Notes under the pieces: model-generated | Told to the model about the DNA's origin: nothing | The model's database searches: none | Seen by the model: only the letters and a program-made list of their open reading frames with translations | Source of the DNA: Anaerolineales bacterium | GTDB lineage: Bacteria > Chloroflexota > Anaerolineae > Anaerolineales > Villigracilaceae | Reading direction: 5' to 3' | Length of the DNA: 64,000 nt | Assembly (NCBI GenBank): GCA_020634895.1 | Contig: JACKAV010000003.1 | Location: 62,001 to 126,000, forward strand | Translations under genes and position numbers: made by a program | Part shown: positions 8,052-14,906 of the stretch, in pieces | Layout of the letters: every line of letters starts with the position of its first letter | How positions within the stretch are numbered: position 1 is the first letter of the stretch

Positions 8052-8972
8052 TCATTTTTCAACGATAACGACTGCATACATGCCGTGGTTCGCATTTTCG
8101 CCGGGCAGGACGTTCCCGCCAAGCACCACCTGACCTTTTGGGTATTCTTTTCCATACAGGCTCAACGTTATGACACTGTTTCCCCATAGATATTCCAGAT
8201 TGGCGCCTGTATCCTGGAAACTGTTCAGCCACGAGGGTTTATTTGTATACCGATCATCGTGTGCAACATATACGATCGCGCTTTTGTCGATGCTAAAGGT
8301 GAGGAAATTCGTGTCGCTGCTGAACAGGTCTGCATTGGACGTGGCGATGTAAGATTTTCCTTCCAAAAAAGATGGGACATTTATATACACGTAATCCCGG
8401 TCGGAGTAGACCCTAACCCCGGCGGTTAATTTATCCGGGAAGTAGGAATATTGCTTTCCGCTTGCCACGCCTATAATTGTGACCGTGATCCCATTCGTGT
8501 CAGATTCATCTGACAGAGGAGGCTGACCGTCACAGCCCAGATCGCGGCTTGATATTTGCGCGACCGATACCGGGATGTTGACCGTGTAAGTGGCGTTTTT
8601 GCCATTAACGGTCGCATTGCCTGTGCGGACATCATCCGACCACCTTAATACAAATTCCATATTCGTATTGGGTGCCGCAGTCAGAACCTGGGTTTTTGTT
8701 GTATTCCTGTATTGCTCATACGTTGACGAAACCCCGCCTTCGAAGATCTTTTCGTAGCTGGCTTTGAAGCTTCCCGTCACCGATACTTTTGTGGAAAACG
8801 AACGGGAAACGATCTGCGTACTCTCGGACTTGTTCCCACAGTTGTTGATGGGAATCATTTCATCATAGGTCACAGTGTCGCTGCTTATTTCGGTCACGAT
8901 GGGAGTGGGGTCACAGGCATTGATAAGGAAAGCCGCCACCAAAAGAACCCGGGAGAAAAGTTTGCCTTTCAT
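8052..8972 (-). CDS. secreted lipoprotein with beta-rich domains
   Basis: A protein of 306 residues from the ATG at 8972, which has GAGGAGA 7 bases upstream; the longer frame from 9017 is rejected. The signal peptide ends in LINAC, a lipobox, so the mature protein is membrane-anchored on the outside. Residues ~45-150 are Ser/Thr-rich with alternating polar and hydrophobic residues (FSTKVSVTGSFKASYEKIF, TQVLTAAPNTNMEFVLRW), a pattern of long amphipathic beta strands. The last ~100 residues (FSIDKSAIVYVAHDDRYT ... WLNSFQDTG ... LGGNVLPGENANHGMYAVV) resemble a beta-sandwich module that I remember from secreted polysaccharide-active proteins. The combined function is unknown. Two cysteines (NNCGN, DLGCDG) could form a disulfide. 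Confidence 0.75.
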   Translation of the reverse strand: MKGKLFSRVLLVAAFLINACDPTPIVTEISSDTVTYDEMIPINNCGNKSESTQIVSRSFSTKVSVTGSFKASYEKIFEGGVSSTYEQYRNTTKTQVLTAAPNTNMEFVLRWSDDVRTGNATVNGKNATYTVNIPVSVAQISSRDLGCDGQPPLSDESDTNGITVTIIGVASGKQYSYFPDKLTAGVRVYSDRDYVYINVPSFLEGKSYIATSNADLFSSDTNFLTFSIDKSAIVYVAHDDRYTNKPSWLNSFQDTGANLEYLWGNSVITLSLYGKEYPKGQVVLGGNVLPGENANHGMYAVVIVEK

Positions 8973-9308
8973 GACAATCTCCTCTTTTTGGGAGTGTTTC
9001 GCCTGCCAGCCAAACACTCAACTAACGCCAGGCAGGCGGCGCATATCCTTATCTTTTTCCATGAAGATTTATTTCCACCTGATCGCCTTTAGGATAGTAG
9101 ACCGCCCGGGACCGGTGAAAAAATATTTTTCACTATTAATACTATACAGCGGATTCCACACCCGAGTCAATGACATGAGATGGGCTGTTCAAACAGACCA
9201 TGGTGATTCCAAAGCTGACAGTTTAGTGGAAAAACCGGGGCGCAGAAAATGGTTTGGGATGGTGCTTTTGCCTGAGGCATGGGAAACCGATAATAAAGTG
9301 TATTGGTT
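8973..9308. other. intergenic stretch with 5' leader inverted repeat
   Basis: No gene is seen between the lipoprotein start and the end of the acetyltransferase gene. CGCCTGCC (9000-9007) and GGCAGGCG (9031-9038) form an inverted repeat with a 23-base loop in the lipoprotein leader. An AT-rich stretch at 9118-9150 contains possible -10 boxes for the minus strand. A plus-strand open frame at 8875-9363 crosses the lipoprotein signal peptide and is not credible. Confidence 0.5.
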
Positions 9309-9782
9309 TCATGCTGAATTATATAGTTTGCAGCGATACAAAGAAAGCTCCCCGTCACTATGAACAACCGTTTTTATGAACTCCCAGCCTAAATGTTCCA
9401 GAATACCGGCGGCGGAAACTGTCGTAGCAAAGACGGTCTCGTATCCCTGATCGAGCGCCAATTTCATGCCTGCCCGGACCAACTCTGTAGCGATGCCGCG
9501 GCGTCTATGAGACTCGACCACGTATAAGCCGCCCAGTTCAGGTCGAAACTCCGGCGGCATCGTGCCGCCATTCTCCCGCAAGACGATCGTGCCGGCGAGC
9601 GCATTGTCTTCGAATGCCACAAGGCGGGAGGGGAGGCTGTTTCGGGAAACGTCTTCGAGAAAATCCTGTTCCATCTCGGCTGGTGACAAATCCTCGTAAT
9701 AATCGGGCCATTGGTCGCGGAACCACTTTATCAGCGTGGGGATGGCGTCGAGATGATCTGCAAGAAATTCGATGGTTATCAT
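9309..9782 (-). CDS. GNAT-family N-acetyltransferase
   Basis: A protein of 157 residues from the ATG at 9782. The GNAT core is clear: LGGLYVVESHRRRGIATELVRAGM is motif A with the pyrophosphate-binding R-R-x-G-I-A loop, followed by helix LALDQGYETVFATTV and LEHLGWEF (motif B). The N-terminal half (LIKWFRDQWPDYY) resembles the PhnO/aminoalkyl-type subgroup. The acetyl acceptor cannot be predicted. The upstream ORF extension to 9836 lacks a ribosome site and is left out. The next gene upstream (9854-10195) is on the same strand, 71 bases away. Confidence 0.85.
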   Translation of the reverse strand: MITIEFLADHLDAIPTLIKWFRDQWPDYYEDLSPAEMEQDFLEDVSRNSLPSRLVAFEDNALAGTIVLRENGGTMPPEFRPELGGLYVVESHRRRGIATELVRAGMKLALDQGYETVFATTVSAAGILEHLGWEFIKTVVHSDGELSLYRCKLYNSA

Positions 9783-9853
9783 GGTTGTATCCGCTTTGGG
9801 ACGGCGGCACAGGTCTGCATCCGGGAAGAGCCGCATGTTCGACCTTATCCCAC

Positions 9854-10195
9854 TTAAACTCTGGACTTCCTTTTATCCAGATAATTGAAGAGGAAAGCCA
9901 GCATGCCAAACATAAAGAGGGTGACCTGCATCGCGTAATTTTGTTTCGGCAATATCGCGTAAAAGAACAGCCATACAATGACAAAGGTGCTCATGGTCGC
10001 AATGATGATGGCGATGCGCCAGTGGAGTCCTCTAAATTCAGGAGTTTTTGTTTTCGGGCAGCCAAAGGGAGGCGAATGCCCCGGCGGAGCATGAACAGAC
10101 TTTCCCACCAAACACCTTTTAAGTTCAAGGAAAAGAGTTGGGCAATGGTCAAGTACGACTCCCATGCCAATGAAGAAGTAGCCGACTTGTTTCAT
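9854..10195 (-). CDS. small membrane protein, unrecognised
   Basis: A protein of 113 residues from the ATG at 10195 (AGGTGG 5 bases upstream; a GTG at 10204 is an alternative). Two hydrophobic helices in the second half, WRIAIIIATMSTFVIVWLFFYAIL and MQVTLFMFGMLAFLFNYL, end in a basic tail DKRKSRV. The middle (APPGHSPPFGCPKTKTP) is low complexity. No family known to me. Coding potential is moderate: the hydrophobic pattern is convincing but the N-terminal half is odd. Confidence 0.5.
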   Translation of the reverse strand: MKQVGYFFIGMGVVLDHCPTLFLELKRCLVGKSVHAPPGHSPPFGCPKTKTPEFRGLHWRIAIIIATMSTFVIVWLFFYAILPKQNYAMQVTLFMFGMLAFLFNYLDKRKSRV

Positions 10196-10428
10196 AACGT
10201 CCACCTGTTTTGAAAAGGCTGAAATTTGTGCCCATTTGAGGAAGTACTTCGTTATTTATACCTTGATTTTGTGGAAGTTGGAAGTAGGGGATTTGTAAGC
10301 AAGTCAATCTGGAGAGGTTTTAAAAGATGTCTTGATGTTTTTGGAATCGAATTGTGGAAAAGTTTATTGCATTTCCCAGTTGTTTTGCGTGTAGACAGCC
10401 GGGATTATCATGTCATTTGGCAGGACTT

Positions 10429-10469
10429 AAAACATGTCAGTACAAGTTTCAAAACATGTCAGTACAAGT
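10429..10469. repeat. tandem 19-base direct repeat, period 22
   Basis: AAAACATGTCAGTACAAGT occurs exactly at 10429-10447 and again at 10451-10469, separated by TTC. A degenerate third piece (CCAGTACTTC) follows at 10481. The 22-base period is two helical turns, which would suit a pair of protein-binding sites, but only two units exist, so this is not a CRISPR array. Confidence 0.8.
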
Positions 10470-10626
10470 CTTAAGACTTTCCAGTACTTCTTGAAGAACT
10501 TGTCCTGTCTTCTTTGTGAGGAGGACAGGGGGGACTTACCCCGAAACCAGTTACTTTTGAAGTGGGACAAATAATCGGCTTTGAGGACGCCCTGCGAACT
10601 ATGTCACTAAGATTAAAGGTCTTTTT

Positions 10627-10752
10627 GAACACGGACAACACGGATATTGTTGAACTTCACAGAAAGATCATAATAAAGACTAGTTTTTGTCCGTGTTTTC
10701 CGTAAATTCCGTGTACAAAATTAGGCAAACAGGGCTTAAGAAACACTTTCTA
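10627..10752. repeat. dispersed intergenic repeat, family A, copy 1
   Basis: About 125 bases shared with 51278-51407. Shared blocks include ACACGGACAAC-CGGAT, AAAGATCAT-A-TA, a TTTTGTCCGTGTTTTCCGT block, ATTCCGTGTACAAA and TTAAGAAACACT. Inside the unit, ACACGGACA and TGTCCGTGT form an inverted repeat about 50 bases apart. Confidence 0.8.
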
Positions 10753-10790
10753 AGGGGAAATGGGAAAATGCGGAAATAATAAAATCCACT

Positions 10791-11384
10791 TCAATACACA
10801 AACGGGATGAAGCGTTTGGTGTGGTTCATATATTCCCGATAGGAGTCACCCAAGGCAGTGACCAGCATCCGCTCTTCGATGTTGACGCGGTAACTGTATC
10901 CAATAAAGACAATGAGCGGCACGCTGACAAGGCAAAGCCAGTTGGTGAACGCGAAGCCAAATCCCAGCATGGTGATCAACGAACCGGTATAGGATGGGTG
11001 ACGGATCCACTGATACGGACCCTTTGTCATCATGGTCTGACCGGACTGAACCCCAAGCTGAACGCTGAAGTATTGTCCAAGCATATAAATCGCGTACCAG
11101 CGGAAGATCACGCCGCCAATGACCAATGCGATCCCGATCCCGAATATCAAAACCGGATGCCAGGTAATCGTCGCCCAGGTTTGCATGCGTATCAGCCAAT
11201 TCGCCGATAAGATGGAAGTTAACAGGCAGAGCCGCAGCACCAGATTGGAATAATGATCGTCCGCGTGTGAGCGCGCGTCAATTCGATGCGAGAAGGTGTG
11301 GATGATCTCCGGCACCAGCCAGACGAAATACCCCGCAGTGAGGACGTTTGCGGCAATTTGGTCTGTCAACACAAGCGGAAGCAT
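10791..11384 (-). CDS. isoprenylcysteine O-methyltransferase (ICMT/PEMT)-family membrane protein
   Basis: A protein of 197 residues with five hydrophobic helices. The C-terminal half carries the ICMT/phospholipid methyltransferase signature: GPYQWIRHPSYTG (about 125-137), then RVNIEERMLVTALGDSYREYM and a final RFIPF, matching the G-P-Y-x-x-x-R-H-P ... E-E ... G-x-x-Y-x-x-Y pattern that forms the SAM site. Bacteria lack prenylated Ras proteins; bacterial members methylate lipids or unknown substrates. It lies 9 bases downstream of the cupin gene, so the two are co-transcribed. Confidence 0.85.
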   Translation of the reverse strand: MLPLVLTDQIAANVLTAGYFVWLVPEIIHTFSHRIDARSHADDHYSNLVLRLCLLTSILSANWLIRMQTWATITWHPVLIFGIGIALVIGGVIFRWYAIYMLGQYFSVQLGVQSGQTMMTKGPYQWIRHPSYTGSLITMLGFGFAFTNWLCLVSVPLIVFIGYSYRVNIEERMLVTALGDSYREYMNHTKRFIPFVY

Positions 11385-11393
11385 GGAGGAATT

Positions 11394-11738
11394 CTACGCT
11401 TGCATGACTATATCGACAGAGATCTCTATCGCTGGAACGTCCCCTTTGTTCTCGAGCCAGTGCAGAGTGTTTCGATCTTCGGGCCAGCCGACTCCTGGAC
11501 CATAGTCGGTATCGACGCCATCCCTGTGATCGGTGATCGTTCCCTGCAGGATGTAGACAATTCCGGGTCTGCCTTTGTGGTCGTGAAGCGGACCGAAGAC
11601 GCCTCCGGGCTCGATGGTGACCATCCGCATTCGCAGTTGACGTCCCGCCATTCCCACAATTTCAGGACCAAGGTCAACCGTTGAAAGCAACGTCACCGTA
11701 ACGCCTTTTGTTTCAGGGACTATCTGTTCATTACTCAT
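11394..11738 (-). CDS. cupin-domain protein
   Basis: A protein of 114 residues from the ATG at 11738, which has GAGGAGA 5 bases upstream; the 80-codon extension further upstream reads through AT-rich intergenic DNA and is rejected. The cupin motif 1 region is EPGGVFGPLHDHKGRPGIVYILQG (two His and a Glu/Gln-type position) and motif 2 is PEDRNTLHWLENKG with one His, so a bound divalent metal is plausible. The small single-domain size fits the many cupins of unknown substrate. First gene of a two-gene operon with the ICMT-like enzyme. Confidence 0.85.
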   Translation of the reverse strand: MSNEQIVPETKGVTVTLLSTVDLGPEIVGMAGRQLRMRMVTIEPGGVFGPLHDHKGRPGIVYILQGTITDHRDGVDTDYGPGVGWPEDRNTLHWLENKGDVPAIEISVDIVMQA

Positions 11739-11845
11739 CGTACTCTCCTCTATAAAATTATTGTGCTCATTTTTGGGGCATTTCGATAAAACATAATTAT
11801 TATTACTCTGCCATATTAATTTCCTGTTAGTCCACGGACAAATGA

Positions 11846-11962
11846 CCCCATCATTGTTCCCAGTGCAGTTATGGTCAAACAGTAAATTATTGTTGTGGTA
11901 ATAGTCCCATTTGGGAGGCGGAGTAGGAGACAGCGAAGCCGTCCAACTAGAAAATGATGGGG
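11846..11962. repeat. inverted repeat CCCCATCATT / AATGATGGGG
   Basis: Perfect 10-base arms at 11846-11855 and 11953-11962 enclose 97 bases in the gap between the cupin gene and the alpha/beta hydrolase (11739-12020). The gap otherwise shows only AT-rich sequence upstream of the cupin gene. It may be a remnant of a small mobile repeat; no transposase or target duplication is visible. Confidence 0.45.
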
Positions 11963-12020
11963 CGTAGAAAACTGCCATTTTAGTACACTACAAATCCCGC
12001 CCGTCGAGATGCGCGACAGG

Positions 12021-12848
12021 TTAGTCACCACTTGGTTTCGCGGACAGAAATTCCTCTACGGCTTTCTGGAACTCTTGCGGCTGATCCATATTGGGCAGAT
12101 GCGCCGCATCTTCGATCATTATTTTCTTCGCAAATTTTATCTTTTCTTTCATGTAATCTGCAGCCGCGAGGATATAAGGCGTATCATGTGAACCGGTGAT
12201 AATGAGAACAGGGATGTTTAGACTTTCCATGCGGTCAAACGCTGGAGTTTCGGCGTTTGGGAGACGTTTCCCCAGCTCTTTGAGTTCATTAGACAACGCA
12301 ATGTGATCCATTTCATAGAGTAATTTTCGCATGGTTGGATCGACCTGTTCGGGCGTCCGCCCCATGCCGTCGAACCAGATCTGGGTTTCGATCTCAGTGA
12401 GCAAATCCAGATCGCCGGATTCAAAGGCTTTCTCTGCGTCAGCAAATTTGGAGGGTTCAGGGACGTCCAAATCCAACCCGCTTGGACTCGCATCCACCAT
12501 GATTAAAGCCTTTACTTTCGACGGATGCGTCAATGCGAAATCCATTGCCAAGCCGCCGCCCATGGAACAGCCCATTATGGTCAAAGGTTCATGGATGCTC
12601 AAGGCATCGAGCAATGAAACCAGATCGCTCATGTGACTGAACTCTCCCTCAACAGGTTCACTTTTTCCATAGCCGCGCATATCGTATCGAATGACCTGGT
12701 AACGTTGGGAAAAATAGGCAAATTCGTTGTTCCATTGACGGCTATCCGCCACACCGGCGTGGATCATTACGAAGGGCGCCCCTGTGCCTGCAATTTCATA
12801 ATAGAGTTTTGCGTTGTCAATATTGATAAAACCAGATTTCGTTAACAT
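12021..12848 (-). CDS. alpha/beta-hydrolase
   Basis: A protein of 275 residues with the complete alpha/beta-hydrolase pattern: oxyanion region PFVMIHAGVADSRQWNN (HA-G instead of HG-G), RYDMRGYGKSE, nucleophile elbow GCSMGGGLAMDFA with Ser at about 94, acid ITGSHDTPY (Asp about 221) and His in IEDAAHLPNMDQP (about 249). The layout resembles 3-oxoadipate enol-lactonase and related esterases, but the substrate is not determined. No signal peptide, so cytoplasmic. GAGGAGA ribosome site upstream. Single gene. Confidence 0.9.
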   Translation of the reverse strand: MLTKSGFINIDNAKLYYEIAGTGAPFVMIHAGVADSRQWNNEFAYFSQRYQVIRYDMRGYGKSEPVEGEFSHMSDLVSLLDALSIHEPLTIMGCSMGGGLAMDFALTHPSKVKALIMVDASPSGLDLDVPEPSKFADAEKAFESGDLDLLTEIETQIWFDGMGRTPEQVDPTMRKLLYEMDHIALSNELKELGKRLPNAETPAFDRMESLNIPVLIITGSHDTPYILAAADYMKEKIKFAKKIMIEDAAHLPNMDQPQEFQKAVEEFLSAKPSGD

Positions 12849-12902
12849 TTCTCTCCTCGTAAATTGTATCTACCGATAAGATTTGGTGCCCAATGGCTTG
12901 CG

Positions 12903-12938
12903 CCTCCTTCTCATTTTGAGAAGGTAGGGTGTGGGGTG
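12903..12938. repeat. intergenic palindrome, family B
   Basis: CCTTCTCA (12906-12913) pairs with TGAGAAGG (12917-12924); on the minus strand it is preceded by CACCCCACACCCTAC. This is the same kind of CACCCT-CCTCTC palindrome found at 14820, 18843 and 28780. It may act as a weak terminator for the gene at 12950-13585. Confidence 0.6.
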
Positions 12939-12949
12939 GTGACTGTCTC

Positions 12950-13585
12950 TCACCCACCGCTTTTCTTCATGCTATGTTTCTTTTTTGTCTTTTCCCCTAG
13001 GTTCTTTTTATGCAGTTTCATCAATTCTCTGAAAGCCTCATCGCGAATGCCGTTGAAGTTTTTTCTTTGCCTGAAGTTCACGAGTAGGGACGCAGCTGCC
13101 AGCCCAATGCAAATCCATAATGCCCAACTAGACCATTCGGAGTTGTTGGTTTGGAGTAGCCATCGGCTGAGGCTCCATCCAAGCAACGGCAGGGAAAAAA
13201 TCAGCGAGCTGAAGAGGGCAAAGGCGCTGTATTGAAGATCAATTTCGCGATGTAGGTATTGTGAGCCGTATTGATGCAGAATGAAATTCAGAGAAAAGTA
13301 ATCCTTTCTTGCATCTCCGATAACATTGAATTTGATATTAAGCTTCTTTATGATGGGTTCGACAACATATAAAAGTATGAATTGTAGAAGACGATGTGCC
13401 AGCAAACCCAAAATATAGGAAGTAAAGACAATAATGATGGATACAATCGCGGATATATCTTTCCAGTTCGCCAGGAAATCAAGGTTGTAAGGTGGTCCTG
13501 CCTTTGTAAGTATAAAAAAGAATCCTGCAAGCAGATAAACGAATCCGGCAATAATGATCTCGACCCAAAGAGTTGGTGGCAACAT
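12950..13585 (-). CDS. membrane protein, unrecognised
   Basis: A protein of 211 residues. Two N-terminal helices (VEIIIAGFVYLLAGFFFILT and ISAIVSIIIVFTSYILGLLAHRLLQFILLY), a soluble stretch of about 55 residues with RKDYFSLNFILHQYGSQYLHRE, then two more helices (FALFSSLIFSLPLLGWSL and ALWICIGLAAASLLV) and a very basic tail (KKNLGEKTKKKHSMKKSGG). The design suggests a small channel or scaffold but no family is recognised. A GGAG site lies 6 bases before the ATG. Confidence 0.65.
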   Translation of the reverse strand: MLPPTLWVEIIIAGFVYLLAGFFFILTKAGPPYNLDFLANWKDISAIVSIIIVFTSYILGLLAHRLLQFILLYVVEPIIKKLNIKFNVIGDARKDYFSLNFILHQYGSQYLHREIDLQYSAFALFSSLIFSLPLLGWSLSRWLLQTNNSEWSSWALWICIGLAAASLLVNFRQRKNFNGIRDEAFRELMKLHKKNLGEKTKKKHSMKKSGG

Positions 13586-13633
13586 ATTGACTCCTTTCCT
13601 ACGGTCATTTTATCGCTTAATACCCTTGTAATT

Positions 13634-13665
13634 GATATAAAAACAGACAGTCAAAACTGTCTGTT
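13634..13665 (-). terminator. terminator of the FRG-domain gene (minus strand)
   Basis: AACAGACAGT (13642-13651) and ACTGTCTGTT (13656-13665) form a perfect 10-bp stem with a 4-base loop. Read on the minus strand it is followed by TTTTTATAT. It lies 150 bases beyond the FRG gene stop; the 150 bases between are AT-rich without a gene. Confidence 0.75.
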
Positions 13666-13814
13666 AAGAGTAACCTGCTTGGATTTGGACTCACAACCAA
13701 GCGATTGTAGGTTTCTTTCCTGTCGGGCTATATTTTCCTTTCATCAAATGCACGCTTTCTTCGATAGCTTTTGTCCAACAAGATTTTAATCTTGTTGTAT
13801 CTAAATACCAAAAA

Positions 13815-14702
13815 TTATTTATTTATGTCATCTCTATCATATTTAGCCTTTTCATAAATGCCTTTTTTTTCAAAATCTTCTAATTTAGATTTGTGAATTT
13901 GTGCATTTAAGTATTCTGCTAAAAACAGACTTTCTAAGAGGCTTTCTTCAGTTCCTAATAATGAATAGGGGTTTACATTATACATTTTCAAAGATTGTAA
14001 TGCATTTAATCGTTCGCTTGCTGGAATTATAAATTTTGTAATATGTGGAAAATACATATCATTCTTTTCTAACTTTTCATGATTAGAAAAATAAATTTTT
14101 TCATTCTGTTCTTTTAGGCAAATTGTATAAGTGCCTTGTTGAAGTTCATGTCTTTTATTGTTTCTGGGTGATTTAATTATTGCAGATATTTGGGGTATAT
14201 CATCAACCAATATATGTGTGTTTTCAAATAGTTCTAAAACGCACATATAAATTGCTACTTTTTCTGGAGGGTTTGGAAGTGCTGAATTTGCAATATCCTT
14301 AAACGCAAAATTTGCTGCTATTAATGGTGATTTTGTCCAGTCAAGTAATGGGGTGGGGAAGCCAAAATGTCTTAAATACGTCAGATAATTAAATACTTGA
14401 TCATCTATTTTATGATTTTCTTTAATCTGTTTATTTAATTCTTCAAATTTCGGTAGATTCCATTTCTGACCTGTGAAGGTTTCAATTTTGTTTTCCATCC
14501 CTGTAATTATTCTATAATAATTTTCAGCTAACATATTTTCCCCAATCGCTCTTTCCAATGTGGTTGTTAATTCCCAATTTGCATTAGGTTGTCCTCGGAA
14601 AATAGTATATTTAGGGCTCCAATAATAATCTTCACCAATTAAGGTCTGTTTTGAAATACGTTCATATTCATCCCAACTATCAAGTTCTTTTATTTCAAGC
14701 AT
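13815..14702 (-). CDS. FRG-domain protein, AT-rich, probably acquired
   Basis: A protein of 295 residues. The FRG domain is recognised from YTIFRGQPNANWELTTTLER (about 32-51) and LTYLRHFGFPTPLLDWTKSPLIAANFAF (about 108-135), the two conserved blocks of this family, named after the F/Y-R-G motif. FRG proteins often occur in accessory and phage-defence regions; their chemistry is unproven. The gene is clearly AT-richer than its neighbours, full of Asn, Lys and Ile codons ending in A or T, which suggests recent horizontal transfer. It stands alone between an unknown membrane protein and methylmalonyl-CoA mutase, with its own terminator, so no partner gene is visible. Confidence 0.85.
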   Translation of the reverse strand: MLEIKELDSWDEYERISKQTLIGEDYYWSPKYTIFRGQPNANWELTTTLERAIGENMLAENYYRIITGMENKIETFTGQKWNLPKFEELNKQIKENHKIDDQVFNYLTYLRHFGFPTPLLDWTKSPLIAANFAFKDIANSALPNPPEKVAIYMCVLELFENTHILVDDIPQISAIIKSPRNNKRHELQQGTYTICLKEQNEKIYFSNHEKLEKNDMYFPHITKFIIPASERLNALQSLKMYNVNPYSLLGTEESLLESLFLAEYLNAQIHKSKLEDFEKKGIYEKAKYDRDDINK

Positions 14703-14819
14703 TTATTACCTCTGGGAGACTTCATTTTTAACTCTTGAATACAAATTTTTCTTTTACTTTCGATAATAGTGAATATTTAAACCTTTTCTATCCACAATAA
14801 TTGCGAGTATACACTCAAA

Positions 14820-14906
14820 AGCCCCCTCCGCCTGCTATCGCAGGCACCTCCCCCAAATATGACTGACGAACTTTAGTCGCATTTGGGGGAGGACGGGAGG
14901 GGGGCT
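14820..14906. repeat. large intergenic palindrome, family B
   Basis: GCCCCCTCC at 14821 pairs with GGGAGGGGGGC near 14895-14905, and CCTCCCCCAAAT (14847-14858) pairs with ATTTGGGGGAGG (14881-14892). A small inner hairpin GCCTGCtatcGCAGGC lies at 14830-14845. Downstream of the mutase gene, it could also end its transcription. Confidence 0.75.

Larger units (their letters stand above)
10205..10790. other. 586-base intergenic region with tandem and dispersed repeats
   Basis: It holds a tandem direct repeat at 10429-10469 and a dispersed repeat at 10627-10752 (both listed separately). A plus-strand frame of 82 codons (10226-10474) has no ribosome site and a sequence of mixed composition, and crosses the tandem repeat, so I do not call it. 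Nothing else is recognisable. Confidence 0.6.

Noticed and set aside
10429..10469. Possible CRISPR array
   Set aside because: Only two units of 19 bases with a 3-base spacer, and no cas genes in the window.
10226..10474. Plus-strand open frame of 82 codons in the 10.2-10.8 kb gap
   Set aside because: No ribosome site, no recognisable pattern, and it runs through a tandem repeat.
11846..11962. Insertion sequence between the inverted CCCCATCATT arms
   Set aside because: The enclosed 97 bases have no coding capacity and there is no flanking duplication.
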